Positions 8,264-17,064 of a DNA stretch of 64,000 nucleotides are shown here, in pieces. A program made the position numbers and the translations under genes. Source of the stretch: Planktotalea arctica (GTDB taxonomy: Bacteria; Pseudomonadota; Alphaproteobacteria; Rhodobacterales; Rhodobacteraceae); the NCBI RefSeq assembly GCF_002105285.1, contig NZ_MUHR01000010.1, positions 1 through 64,000 of the forward strand. The letters are read 5' to 3'. The notes under the pieces were generated by a model. It was not told the DNA's origin. It searched no databases and saw nothing but the letters and a program-made list of their open reading frames with translations. Every line of letters starts with the position of its first letter. Within the stretch, counting starts at the first letter, position 1.

Positions 8264-10372
8264 ATGAGCATGTCAGAACCAATGTCGCGCGGCACGGGCA
8301 TAAGCGGCGTCGTGACAGGCATGGCATTGCCATTCGGCATCCTGATGCTCGTGGCCATGATGGTCCTGCCCCTGCCGGCATTTTTACTCGATGTATTTTT
8401 CACGTTGAACATCTTGATGTCGCTTCTGGTGCTGATGGTTGCACTTCATACCTTCCGACCGCTGGATTTTTCGTCCTTTCCAAGCCTTCTGCTCGTGGCA
8501 ACAATTTTGCGCCTCGCTTTAAACGTGGCTTCGACACGCATCGTGCTTAGCTCGGGCCATACAGGCACAGAAGCCGCAGGAAAGGTGATCGAAGCCTTCG
8601 GCGCCTTTGTTATCGCTGGAAATTTTGTTGTCGGAATCTTTGTCTTTATCATTCTGGTCATCATCAACCTTGTGGTTATCACCAAGGGTGCGGGCCGCGT
8701 TTCCGAAGTCTCCGCGCGCTTCACGCTCGATGCGATGCCCGGCAAACAAATGGCAATCGATTCCGATCTGAACGCCGGCGTATTAACTGCTGAAGAAGCA
8801 ACGCTGCGCCGCGAGGATGTGGCGCGCGAAGCAGATTTCCACGGTGCAATGGACGGTGCGTCCAAATTCGTAAAAGGCGATGCCGTCGCCGGCATCCTGA
8901 TCCTCGCAATCAACCTGATTGGTGGTCTGGCAATCGGAACGCTGCAGCACGACCTCTCTATTGGCGAAGCGGCAGAACTCTACGTCCTGCTCTCCATTGG
9001 CGACGGCCTTGTTGCGCAAATTCCATCGCTCCTGCTGTCAATCGCTACGGCGATTATCGTGACCCGTGTTTCGTCGCGGCAAGACATGGCACAGCACATA
9101 AAAGGCGAAATCAGCATGTCACGGGCTTGGTTTCCGGTGGCAGGCGTTCTGGGCCTGCTCGGTCTGGTCCCCGGAATGCCAACAGCACTTTTTGTCGGCA
9201 TGGCCGCTGCCGCGGGCGGCGCAGGATACGTCTTTCGCCAAGCAGAGCTACGCGAGGAAAGCGGCATACAAAACGACGCCCCGCCAGAGGAAGAACCAAG
9301 CGATCCAGACACGCTAAAAGTAACGGACGTCGCAGACCTTTCTGCAATTACTCTGCTGCTCAGTTACCCGCTTTTGACTATGGTCGATGCCGAAGATGGC
9401 GGCCCCCTTGCAAGGCGCGTTACCTCTGTGCGCAAAGAAGTATCCCAAGCGCTTGGCTTTGTTCTGCCGGGTGTTCGCTTGCGCGACGACCTCGCTTTGC
9501 CTGCCAATGATTACCGGATCAAAATCGGCCAAACAGTCGTCGCAGAAAATAAAATCTATCCCGAACATAAACTTGCCATTCCAAGCGGTACGTCTCGCAT
9601 CAAGATGGTCGGTATCGACGTCAAAGACCCGTCTTTCGGAATTGATGCAACGTGGATCACCCCCGAGCGCGAAATCGAAGCAGAGGCAAACGATTATGTG
9701 ATAATCGAGCCTGAAACCGTTCTGGCAACGCACCTTAGCCAAATTCTATACAAACACGCCTCCGAATTGATCGGGCAGGATGACGTTCAGGAGTTGCTGG
9801 ACAATCTCACCGGAGTGGCTCCGCAACTGGTGCAATCTGTTGTGCCCAAATTACTCCCGCTGCATAGCCTCACTGCCGTCCTGCGCACCATTCTGCGCGA
9901 ACGCATTCCGATCAGCGATATGCGCCTGATCCTTGAGTTACTCTCCGAAATGGCGAGCCGGAATCTCAGCGTGGCAGAAACTGCCGAAGCCTTGCGCCCA
10001 CATCTTGTTGCACTTCTGATCCAGCAAACCGCGCCCTTGAACGATGCTTTGCCGGTTGTGACGCTCGAAAGCTCTTTCGAACACCTGCTGATCAATTCAG
10101 CCAAGCAATCAGAAGGCGAGCAACTCTTGCTCGATGGCAGCCTCGCCGAACGCCTCGTGCACTCTTTGGTCAACATCAACGAGGAACAAAGCGAAGCCGG
10201 AAAGAAGCCATTTCTCGTCGTGTCACCGCAAATCCGACGCAAACTTTCGACCTTTCTGCGTCAACATGTTGCCGATTTTCCGGTGCTCTCATTCACTGAA
10301 CTCCCTGACGGGCGCAAGGTCGAAGTGGTCGCCACCGTATCCGGCGAAGCCCCTATATCTGATGCTCCGTAA
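8264..10372 (+). CDS. flhA: FlhA, flagellar type III export component
   Basis: The 702-residue product has about eight membrane helices in the first ~320 residues and a cytoplasmic C-terminal half. The FHIPEP signature region is visible (LLVATILRLALNVASTR and the loop AGRVSEVSARFTLDAMPGKQMAIDSDLNAG). FlhA forms the nonameric ring that docks chaperone-substrate complexes. The ATG at 8264 is preceded by AAGGA; an open frame extends upstream to 8126 but would include the sigma54 promoter. flhF follows about 40 bp later. It is remote from flhB, which closes the fli operon at 58 kb. Confidence 0.97.
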   Translation: MSMSEPMSRGTGISGVVTGMALPFGILMLVAMMVLPLPAFLLDVFFTLNILMSLLVLMVALHTFRPLDFSSFPSLLLVATILRLALNVASTRIVLSSGHTGTEAAGKVIEAFGAFVIAGNFVVGIFVFIILVIINLVVITKGAGRVSEVSARFTLDAMPGKQMAIDSDLNAGVLTAEEATLRREDVAREADFHGAMDGASKFVKGDAVAGILILAINLIGGLAIGTLQHDLSIGEAAELYVLLSIGDGLVAQIPSLLLSIATAIIVTRVSSRQDMAQHIKGEISMSRAWFPVAGVLGLLGLVPGMPTALFVGMAAAAGGAGYVFRQAELREESGIQNDAPPEEEPSDPDTLKVTDVADLSAITLLLSYPLLTMVDAEDGGPLARRVTSVRKEVSQALGFVLPGVRLRDDLALPANDYRIKIGQTVVAENKIYPEHKLAIPSGTSRIKMVGIDVKDPSFGIDATWITPEREIEAEANDYVIIEPETVLATHLSQILYKHASELIGQDDVQELLDNLTGVAPQLVQSVVPKLLPLHSLTAVLRTILRERIPISDMRLILELLSEMASRNLSVAETAEALRPHLVALLIQQTAPLNDALPVVTLESSFEHLLINSAKQSEGEQLLLDGSLAERLVHSLVNINEEQSEAGKKPFLVVSPQIRRKLSTFLRQHVADFPVLSFTELPDGRKVEVVATVSGEAPISDAP

Positions 10373-10411
10373 TGCCCTCCAATTCCGACGCGCCCTTGAA
10401 GGAAAACCAGA

Positions 10412-11827
10412 ATGATTGAACACGTCTTCAGAGCTGCAGACTCCGACAGCGCCATGGACAAAGCCATCCGCGAATTGGGCGATGATGCAATGATCCTGTC
10501 CGTTAAACGCGTCGGTGATTTTACCGAAGTGCGCGCAATCAAGGAATCTCTGGCCTCTGTTGCAAATCGTCCAGACATTCCGTTCCCCAGAAACACCAAA
10601 GCGACGACCATCACCCTAAGCGACGCATTACGCAGCGCCAGCGCCCGTCGTGACGATCAGCCGGAGCGCCCTGAGACCGTCGCCCCAGCCAAGCAAAAAC
10701 CTGCCTCGCTTAATCTTTTTCTCGACGATGACATCCCCCCCACGCGCCCTGCCCCGCATCTCGCACCAGCGGCAGCAGAACCACCCGTGCAAAACATTTT
10801 CCACGCTGAACCCGAAACCCCGGTGCAAGAATTTGTCACCGCAGAACCCGAGCCACTCGATGAAACCCTCATGTTTCGCACAGCCCTTCGATCAGAGCCG
10901 GATCAGCCAGACTCACGGCCTGCCTACGTCATCGCGCCCCCTCCCCCACCGCCTCCACCGCCAGCGATGCCAGAGACGCCGCCGGACAACCTTGAACCAC
11001 GCATCGGCCTACAAGACATACTCGCCAGCGAGGAACCCCAAACCGAGCCTCGCGAAGAGACCCAAACGGGGCAACAGGCCCACATACTTAGCCTCAACGG
11101 GTTTACGTCCGATATCGTCTACGATTGCATCTCACGTCCAGAACTCTCCAGTCTGGAAGAACAGCTCGCCCATGCTTGCAAAGCATTGGCACAGCGCCTT
11201 TGTATGCCGCCAGACCTGTCGTCCCCGCTTGATAGCGAGATAGTCTTTATCTTTGGACCGGGCGGGTCGGGCAAAACCACAACTGCAGCCCAAATTGCGG
11301 TCCAGCGCAAGACACAAGCAAACACACATCCCTCGCTTTTCAGTTTGGGGCCTGAACGTTTCGTGAAAGACCAAAAACTTGATCGCTACGCCGAGCTGTT
11401 GAACGTTCCATTGCTTGAGGCTCTGGAACACGCCACAATTGATGAGCACAATCAGCTCATCATTGATTGCAACAGCTCTGATGCTTCGTTCATTTTTGAC
11501 GTCATTTCCGAGCTTGAAGCCACCTACCCTGCTGCCAGAATTCTGCCTGTTCTTGCCCTACCTGCCACTTGGTCCGTGCTTGCTATTGGTCATTACTGCG
11601 CTGACTTTAAGTCGATTTCTCCGAATACAATTATCACGCACCTGCAAATCGGCGGCCTGGGCATTGCCGGCATGTCCGAGCTTGCAACGCACAATGCCAC
11701 GCTTCTTGCAGCCAGCGAAAGTGAGCGGGTGTCAGACGGTATCGCGCTCATTGATGCCCCCGCGATCGAGCAATTTTTGCGTGACACATTTAGCTACACC
11801 GACGCGAAACTATATGCAGCCGTCTGA
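10412..11827 (+). CDS. flhF: FlhF-like SRP-family GTPase with degenerate motifs
   Basis: The 471-residue product starts with the conserved FlhF motif (MIEHVFRAADSDSAMDKAIRELGDDAMILSV-type, residues 1-35). A Pro/Glu-rich basal domain with a poly-proline run follows, then a P-loop GPGGSGKTTT near residue 282. FlhF normally sets the polar position of the flagellum. The usual DTAG motif is replaced by a DCNS segment near residue 350, and the TKLD motif is not recognisable (ITHLQIGG at the expected place). Nucleotide hydrolysis may therefore be lost or altered. It is co-transcribed after flhA; flhG lies 30 kb away. Confidence 0.8.
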   Translation: MIEHVFRAADSDSAMDKAIRELGDDAMILSVKRVGDFTEVRAIKESLASVANRPDIPFPRNTKATTITLSDALRSASARRDDQPERPETVAPAKQKPASLNLFLDDDIPPTRPAPHLAPAAAEPPVQNIFHAEPETPVQEFVTAEPEPLDETLMFRTALRSEPDQPDSRPAYVIAPPPPPPPPPAMPETPPDNLEPRIGLQDILASEEPQTEPREETQTGQQAHILSLNGFTSDIVYDCISRPELSSLEEQLAHACKALAQRLCMPPDLSSPLDSEIVFIFGPGGSGKTTTAAQIAVQRKTQANTHPSLFSLGPERFVKDQKLDRYAELLNVPLLEALEHATIDEHNQLIIDCNSSDASFIFDVISELEATYPAARILPVLALPATWSVLAIGHYCADFKSISPNTIITHLQIGGLGIAGMSELATHNATLLAASESERVSDGIALIDAPAIEQFLRDTFSYTDAKLYAAV

Positions 11828-11902
11828 TCATGCAAAGTCCGAGCTAAACCAAAGAGCAAACGCGTCGTTACACAGCATGTCACACAAAAGAAAGGCAGTT
11901 CA

Positions 11903-12277
11903 ATGTCGATGCTCAGTCCAGCAGCAGTATACCAGCGCCAACAAAGCACCTCCAATTTTGACACAGACAATAACCACCACCTTATCAAGGTAACCCTCGA
12001 GTATCTGGCAAAAAGCCTTGCACACCTGAAAGATAAACCCGAGCGTACGTCCGAGCGCCATAGAACCCACACGACGCGCGCGCTGACGGCACTTTACATT
12101 CTACAAACCAGTCTCGATTTTGAACAAGGTGGAGATATCGCCACCAACTTGTTCAAACTCTACGAATATGCGCGTGAGCAGGTTCTTAAAGCGATGCGAT
12201 CAGATGACGATGCAAACCTTGATCAGGCACATTCGGCGATAAGCGAGATTTTGGATGCCTGGCAGCAAATCAAATGA
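11903..12277 (+). CDS. fliS: FliS, flagellin export chaperone
   Basis: The 124-residue helical product carries the FliS signature around residues 60-100 (LYILQTSLDFEQGGDIATNL, then LYEYAREQVLKA). FliS binds the C-terminal D0 helix of flagellin and delivers it to FlhA. Alphaproteobacterial clusters of the CtrA type normally use FlaF/FlbT instead, so its presence supports the gamma-type origin of this set. It overlaps the next small gene by 23 bp. Confidence 0.88.
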   Translation: MSMLSPAAVYQRQQSTSNFDTDNNHHLIKVTLEYLAKSLAHLKDKPERTSERHRTHTTRALTALYILQTSLDFEQGGDIATNLFKLYEYAREQVLKAMRSDDDANLDQAHSAISEILDAWQQIK

Positions 12278-12578
12278 CTCAGGCGCAGACCAGATAAGCG
12301 ACATGCTTGCTCTTATCGAGAGCATTCAAACCACCTTTGAAGAGCTCTTACGGTCTGGGCATTTCGTCGAAGCACGCGACCAAAGCGACCAAATTATCGC
12401 TTTGGTTAAACAATTGGGGGCGGATACTCCCGCACCCAACGAGGAACACCTTCTACGCTTCCGCAGGATCTCTGATCGAGTTACGGAAGCGGTTTCAGAA
12501 CTAGAACACCTAAAAGCGAAGCAACAAAAAAACAGATCCATCAGCAGGCGGGCAATTGTTGGTTATTCGAAAAAATAA
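12255..12578 (+). CDS. Small helical protein after fliS, possible FliT-type chaperone
   Basis: The 107-residue product is predicted largely helical (DMLALIESIQTTFEELLRSG..., later VTEAVSELEHLKAKQQKN). Position directly behind and overlapping fliS suggests a FliT-type chaperone for FliD. No diagnostic motif was recognised. The first ATG overlaps fliS; an alternative in-frame ATG lies at 12303. Confidence 0.4.
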   Translation: MPGSKSNDSGADQISDMLALIESIQTTFEELLRSGHFVEARDQSDQIIALVKQLGADTPAPNEEHLLRFRRISDRVTEAVSELEHLKAKQQKNRSISRRAIVGYSKK

Positions 12579-12787
12579 CCGAAGGCATTCGCCCTTCTGA
12601 GGGTGGTAAAAGTATCATTCATATCTCTTTTGAACACCATCAAGCCCAGAAGATCACTGCATCTTCCCGAGGATGCCAACTATTACCCCATTATAAGTTT
12701 GAATTCTAACGGCGTGTTCAAGGTCTCACCCTCAAAACTCTGCGCTTACTCGGAATAAACAAGATGAAATCTAGAGGAAAATAGCGA

Positions 12788-13279
12788 TTGTCTAGCACAT
12801 CATACGCCCCTGGATGGGTCCTTAACACAGTATGCAGCTCGATTGCACTTCGCTTTGTCGAGGGCAATTTACCCATAGAAGCCTTCGCAAATCGCATGTC
12901 GAAAACCTTAATAAAATCCTACAGTGATTGTGAGCCTGAAAAGCTCTACACCACGGCAGAAGCCATGCTTTTTTTTCTTGCTGAAATCGAAGACGAGGAT
13001 GCTATCACATACTGCAACACCTTCATTCAAAACTCTGTAATGTTCGAAAGCTCTGGCAGGCCTCGCAAACTAAAGGGGCTTTTTTATAACCCTCTCGCCC
13101 CAGCCAAGGAAAACACCACTGGCAAAGCAGTTTTTCTGTCCTTCAAGGCGTTTGTTTTTAAACTTCGCAATGGTCAGGGTATAGCAATGCCTGAAAACTG
13201 GCACTTGTCTTCGATAGCTGAACTCAAGCCACTTTATGACGCCGTGAATGTTCAAGTTTCTTTTTCTGACGCCATTTGA
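12788..13279 (+). CDS. Hypothetical protein, 163 aa
   Basis: No family was recognised. The product is soluble-looking, with a helical first half (LRFVEGNLPIEAFANRMSKTL, EKLYTTAEAMLFFLAEIEDED) and a basic segment in the middle. The longest frame starts with TTG; GAGG lies about 15 bp upstream. It converges with and overlaps the minus-strand membrane-protein gene by 28 bp. It lies between the flhA operon and the plasmid maintenance block. A 209-bp intergenic region separates it from the fliT-like gene. Confidence 0.5.
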   Translation: MSSTSYAPGWVLNTVCSSIALRFVEGNLPIEAFANRMSKTLIKSYSDCEPEKLYTTAEAMLFFLAEIEDEDAITYCNTFIQNSVMFESSGRPRKLKGLFYNPLAPAKENTTGKAVFLSFKAFVFKLRNGQGIAMPENWHLSSIAELKPLYDAVNVQVSFSDAI

Positions 13280-13728
13280 TCACCAACATTGACGTCGTCT
13301 TTGCAGTACTGTCGATACAGCAGGTTCAAACCAATCAGGGCAAATTCCAAAATGATCGCACTAGCGATAAGGCTGTAGATCAGCTCAGGCAAGACCTCTC
13401 GCCAGGAAAACAACACGTCCTTATGTCTTAACAGGAAAAGCCCTACATTGTGCGAATGGGCCGCGCTTAGCACTTCAGCTTCGCCGCATGCTTTGATTAG
13501 GCTGCCTGTGTCCCTGCACTGCACGTGCTTGCTGCCGTAATACAGCCATGCTGCGAGCAACATGATTGTGCCCGCCAAAAGCTGCACACTGCGCGAATAG
13601 AGCAGAAGAACAAAGACCAGAGCGCGCCCGATCCAAAGCAAAGCGTGACTAAGCCTGCATTGACGGCTGGCTGTGAGTTTGCAGACACTTGCCCCGCACG
13701 GTGTGGGTACCCACGCTGATTGTCGCAT
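13252..13728 (-). CDS. Hypothetical small membrane protein
   Basis: The frame encodes 158 residues with about three membrane helices: ALVFVLLLYSRSVQLLAGTIMLLAAWLYY (probably two) and ELIYSLIASAIILEFALIGLNLLY. The N-terminal 28 residues look unlike a natural protein and overlap the next upstream gene in another frame, so the true start may be a TTG near 13641. No family recognised; it probably follows the 56-aa gene in one transcript. Confidence 0.45.
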   Translation of the reverse strand: MRQSAWVPTPCGASVCKLTASRQCRLSHALLWIGRALVFVLLLYSRSVQLLAGTIMLLAAWLYYGSKHVQCRDTGSLIKACGEAEVLSAAHSHNVGLFLLRHKDVLFSWREVLPELIYSLIASAIILEFALIGLNLLYRQYCKDDVNVGDQMASEKET

Positions 13729-13819
13729 AATCCGTCTTTGTGTCTCGGGAAACCACCGGACCGCGGGCGATCTGGTATGGGCTTATTGCGACTGTGATAA
13801 TTTCTTCATTGGTAACCAT
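13649..13819 (-). CDS. Hypothetical 56-aa protein
   Basis: The ATG at 13819 is preceded by AGGAG at 7 bp. The product starts MVTNEEIITVAISPYQIARG and is soluble-looking, with one cysteine. No family recognised. It would be the first gene of a small minus-strand unit with the membrane-protein gene. Confidence 0.35.
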   Translation of the reverse strand: MVTNEEIITVAISPYQIARGPVVSRDTKTDYATISVGTHTVRGKCLQTHSQPSMQA

Positions 13820-13870
13820 CTCAAAACTCCTGAAACTGCAATATGCTTGCCGACTTGAGCGCGCCCTCAC

Positions 13871-14147
13871 CTACCGCGCTTGGCGGCGATGGGATGGTGT
13901 ACAGACGGGGTCTCATGAGCGAGCTGCCGTGACATGAGAGGACGAGGTTGGGGGTGTCTAGCCCCGCCTGTATGACAACAAACTGATGGAATGCAGCAAA
14001 GATGGCCAATGCGCATTGGTGCCAATTCGGATCTCTTTCGATAAAAATCGCTACGTTATTGCACCGATATAGTGACGCAGTATATCGTTAGGTATCTGTT
14101 TTTAAACATTTTTCTGACACCATCTCAATCGATTACTATTTTCCACC
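13871..14147. other. Intergenic region with a 14-bp palindrome
   Basis: About 280 bp between the small minus-strand genes and parB. CCAATGCGCATTGG at 14006-14019 is a perfect palindrome and might be an operator. The rest is AT-rich towards parB. No gene or RNA was recognised. Confidence 0.3.
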
Positions 14148-14169
14148 AACCTTACCCGCGGATAAGGTT
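14148..14169. repeat. ParB-site-like palindrome overlapping the parB stop
   Basis: AACCTTACCCGCGGATAAGG followed by TT is a near-perfect palindrome with one mismatched pair (ACC/GAT arms). It is the same motif as the three perfect copies inside parA. It overlaps the last bases of parB. Confidence 0.7.
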
Positions 14170-15265
14170 AGCCTAGACCATCAACCAGCGCGGAAATTGC
14201 CCGTTCAAGATTGGCGCGGTCGATCGAAGAAAAATCGCGATCAACCTGAATTTCCAAGCGGCCAACACCAGCGGTACATTTCACCTGCCCGAACGAGCTA
14301 CCGATATGGAACGTTGTCTTGCTACGCGCCGCGCCTGCCAGCTTTTTCTTTGGCACCTTATCGCCCGATGCAGACGCCGGCTCGGACGGGGCCACATCCT
14401 CAACCACACTGCGCAGAACAGATAGTTCATCCTTGATGCTTCGGTTCTGCCAGCCCGCCAGCTCGGTTTGAATGCGCTTCAATGCCGCCGGCCGTTCTTT
14501 GATCGCACGCGCCACGTCCACGCCCAAAGCCCGTGGGATTTCGGCGGGGTACAAAAGCGAACCCGATAGCCGCTCAAGCAGGTAAGCGAAGGAGCGGATA
14601 TAGCTGCGCTTGGAATAGGGCGCCGACTGGAACAGCGCGGCCACCGCATCCGACAATGAAGCGGCATCAGTAGCCGGATCAGCGGCATAATTCTGTGCCG
14701 CATATGCCATTTCAGCAAACGACAAATCTTTACGCACAAGGTTTTCGTCAATCATGCGGCGATACAAACCCGAGATATCAGGATCGCCCGGCATAATAAG
14801 CGCCGGGATCGCAGACCAAATCTGATCTGACGCCTCTGCAAACAACCGCTTGTAAGCGCTCCAGCGGCGGAAGCCTTGCACCAACTCATAGCCCTCCCCG
14901 TCCGCTCGGGGTAGCACACGGATCGGGTTGGACAGACCAACCTCGCGGATTGATAGAACCAGATCGTCCAGCTCCACATCCTCGCCTGGAAGGCGGTCGC
15001 GGACCAACATGAACGTGTGAATCTGCTCAAGCTGTATGCTTTGAACCACGGCTCCGGATGCGCGAAGGGCAACCAGTTCATGCGCCAAAGCGTCGTTTTC
15101 TTCGCGGATTGCTTCGGCCGCTGTTTTCCGGATTTGGAGTGCTTCGGCATTTTCAGAGATGGCGCTTGCCATAGGTCCACGCCGCGCGGTGTTTGTGATT
15201 GGCGCTGTATCTTCCGGCGCTTCGTCCGGCATGGCGATGTCGAATACCCGTCTTTTGCGCGTCAT
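14168..15265 (-). CDS. parB: ParB, plasmid partition DNA-binding protein
   Basis: The 365-residue product has the ParB N-terminal core: EQIHTFMLVRDRLPGEDVELDDLVLSI, then NPIRVLPR...YELVQGFRRWSAYKRL, followed by a helix-turn-helix region (LVRKDLSFAEMAYAAQNY). It should bind the palindromes in this operon and stimulate ParA. The start ATG overlaps the parA stop (ATGA), so translation is coupled. The C-terminal part after the KKK stretch probably dimerises. Confidence 0.92.
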   Translation of the reverse strand: MTRKRRVFDIAMPDEAPEDTAPITNTARRGPMASAISENAEALQIRKTAAEAIREENDALAHELVALRASGAVVQSIQLEQIHTFMLVRDRLPGEDVELDDLVLSIREVGLSNPIRVLPRADGEGYELVQGFRRWSAYKRLFAEASDQIWSAIPALIMPGDPDISGLYRRMIDENLVRKDLSFAEMAYAAQNYAADPATDAASLSDAVAALFQSAPYSKRSYIRSFAYLLERLSGSLLYPAEIPRALGVDVARAIKERPAALKRIQTELAGWQNRSIKDELSVLRSVVEDVAPSEPASASGDKVPKKKLAGAARSKTTFHIGSSFGQVKCTAGVGRLEIQVDRDFSSIDRANLERAISALVDGLG

Positions 15266-16605
15266 GTGTCAGCCTCCAATCCATCGACCTTATCCGCGGA
15301 TAAGGTTTCTGCTGCCATATCCCGCCAATGCGGAATCATCGTTGCCTTAAACTCACCATAAGCCTGATCGAAACTTCCGCGCGCACGGCGCCAAGTTTCG
15401 CGGGTCATATCCCTATAATCCATTTCGTAAATGGAGCTTAGGAAACGTCCCGATTGCTCAACCGCTCTGGTCATTTCTACGGGGTGTTCTGCGAGCTTAT
15501 CCCCAAAAACTTTACCAAAAGCTTCGAACATCGCGCGGTGCAGATCATTCCCCGGCTCGTAGCGCGTCAACAGGAAACGAACATCACGGAACACCTTGGG
15601 CAAGACGACCTTATCCGCGGATAAGGTTCCTTCAAAGCCATGCGCCAGATCACCAAGCGCTTCGCTTAGCTGGCCGATAAATGACGTTGTACTGTCGTAC
15701 TCCCAATACCCCGGACCAGACGGCACATAAAGCATGTCGGCGGCGAAGACCGCATTCATCGACTGATAACCAATGGCGGGAGGGCAATCGAACAGGATCA
15801 AGTCCCACTGATCTTCAGGAAGCTGATCAAGAAAACGATTCACCGCAGCGAAGAACGACCACTCGGGATTAAGGTGACGATATTGCGCCGATGCAAACTC
15901 GACGAAGGCGGCATTGGCGCAGGACGGAATGATGTCGATTGTGGGCCAGTTCGTTGGCTGGATGAAGTCGCCGACGCGCAACTCTTGCAAGCCAAGGTCG
16001 GTGATGCTGGCCGGGATAGTACGGCGGGGCAGGGCGGCACCGCTCGCAGCGCCGCGCGGCGCATTATTTTGGGCCTCGGTCTCGCGCACCAGATCGCGCG
16101 CCATCACGCCCCAGACTGTGTGCTCCTCGCTGACATCATAAAGGCCCATCGAGTGAGACAGCGTCGCCTGCGGGTCAAAGTCAACGCAGAGCACGCGGTA
16201 GCCGTCGAGCGCTGCGGCATGCGCGAAATGCAGGGCGACCGTGGACTTGCCGGCGCCACCTTTGAAATTCGCAATCGCTGTGCGAAACGCACGGCCTTTG
16301 GGGCGCTCAGGAAGCAAAGGCTTGCCGCGCGGCTTGAGCTTGCGACGAAGAGTATTCACCTCCTCAAGTGTGAACCAACGCTGGCGACCATCCGGCTCGA
16401 CCTTACCCGCGGGTAAGGTCGCATCTGCGGTCAGCTTGCCACGAAAAGTTGACTGGTTGATGCCAAGTATCAGCTCGGACACCTCCCAAGACGAGAAGCG
16501 ACGTAGCCGCTTTTCATTCTGGGGCGAAAAGGTTTGCTGACGTATCCAGCCTTGCATTTTCAGAGATTTGGTCTGGAGATCTCTTAGATCAGAGTGTGTA
16601 AGCAT
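15262..16605 (-). CDS. parA: ParA, plasmid partition ATPase
   Basis: The 447-residue product carries an N-terminal helix-turn-helix region (about residues 35-90, WEVSELILGINQSTFRGKL) and a deviant Walker A box KGGAGKST at 115-122. A Walker B-type LILFDCPPAIG segment follows. The long form with an HTH usually autoregulates its operon. GAGGT precedes the ATG. Three palindromic sites lie within or just at the end of its coding region. It is divergent from the replicase gene. Confidence 0.95.
   Translation of the reverse strand: MLTHSDLRDLQTKSLKMQGWIRQQTFSPQNEKRLRRFSSWEVSELILGINQSTFRGKLTADATLPAGKVEPDGRQRWFTLEEVNTLRRKLKPRGKPLLPERPKGRAFRTAIANFKGGAGKSTVALHFAHAAALDGYRVLCVDFDPQATLSHSMGLYDVSEEHTVWGVMARDLVRETEAQNNAPRGAASGAALPRRTIPASITDLGLQELRVGDFIQPTNWPTIDIIPSCANAAFVEFASAQYRHLNPEWSFFAAVNRFLDQLPEDQWDLILFDCPPAIGYQSMNAVFAADMLYVPSGPGYWEYDSTTSFIGQLSEALGDLAHGFEGTLSADKVVLPKVFRDVRFLLTRYEPGNDLHRAMFEAFGKVFGDKLAEHPVEMTRAVEQSGRFLSSIYEMDYRDMTRETWRRARGSFDQAYGEFKATMIPHWRDMAAETLSADKVDGLEADT
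15287..15306. repeat. 20-bp palindrome, candidate plasmid centromere site
   Basis: ACCTTATCCGCGGATAAGGT is a perfect palindrome near the 3' end of parA. It is identical to the copy at 15608. Confidence 0.8.
15608..15627. repeat. 20-bp palindrome, candidate plasmid centromere site
   Basis: ACCTTATCCGCGGATAAGGT, a perfect palindrome inside parA, identical to the copy at 15287. Confidence 0.8.
16400..16419. repeat. 20-bp palindrome, candidate plasmid centromere site
   Basis: ACCTTACCCGCGGGTAAGGT is a perfect palindrome near the 5' end of parA. It differs from the other two parA copies by one symmetric base pair. Keeping palindromes in a coding sequence suggests selection on the DNA itself. Confidence 0.8.
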
Positions 16606-16800
16606 TTTTACCTCGGACGTAGAAATTTGGCTTTTCCTGATTTACGCTGCTTTTGACAAAATTGTCGAGTATAATATTATGCAGGTTATGATGTTGTTCA
16701 TCGCGCGATCGCTTTGGGAAACAAGCATATAACTTGGCAATTCGGGTACGCAGGGAATGTCTAAGTGATTCTATAGAACCTGTGCGCATCCACCAGATAA

Positions 16801-16880
16801 TGGGGGGACACCGCAGCGCCCTTACCGTATCTTGGGGGGACAAATATGTGATTTGGGGGGACGCCCACGATGTCCCCCAA
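16801..16880. repeat. Iteron-like repeats of TTGGGGGGACA
   Basis: Three direct copies at 16801, 16832 and 16853 and one inverted copy at 16871 share the core GGGGGACR. Spacing is roughly two to three helical turns. Candidate binding sites for the DnaA-like replicase. Confidence 0.6.
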
Positions 16881-16943
16881 TACCATTGATACCTAAAATT
16901 TTTATATATTTGAAAATTGAAAATGGCGCAGCGGCGAGAATCC

Positions 16944-16972
16944 TTGACACTCGGGGCGAAAAGAACGCTAAT
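16944..16972 (+). promoter_or_regulatory. Candidate sigma70-type promoter of the replicase gene
   Basis: TTGACA and GCTAAT are separated by 17 bp, about 95 bp before the likely replicase ATG. The -35 element is a perfect consensus. Confidence 0.5.
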
Positions 16973-17064
16973 TAGAGAAAGTTTTGGAAAAGCGTCTAAA
17001 CAAGCCTGATAATGGCGAGCGCTCGGCCGATCAGCAGTCAGTTTACAGGTATAGGGGCCAGCCG

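Larger units (their letters stand above)
16606..17064. other. Putative replication origin between parA and the replicase gene
   Basis: The 460-bp interval has four iteron-like sequences: TGGGGGGACA at 16801, TTGGGGGGACA at 16832, TTGGGGGGACG at 16853 and the inverted TGTCCCCCAA at 16871. An AT-rich stretch follows (16892-16920). On the parA side are GACAA-AA-TTGTC (16655-16666) and the palindrome ATAATATTAT (16671-16680), possible parA operator elements. Assigning the origin here is inference from this layout. Confidence 0.6.

Noticed and set aside
12580-12605. Possible hairpin GAAGG/CCTTC after the fliT-like gene
   Set aside because: A weak 5-bp stem without a T-run.
16652-16680. TTGACA followed by TATAAT on the plus strand
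   Set aside because: Spacing is only 11 bp, too short for a sigma70 promoter; an operator role for the inverted repeat is more likely.
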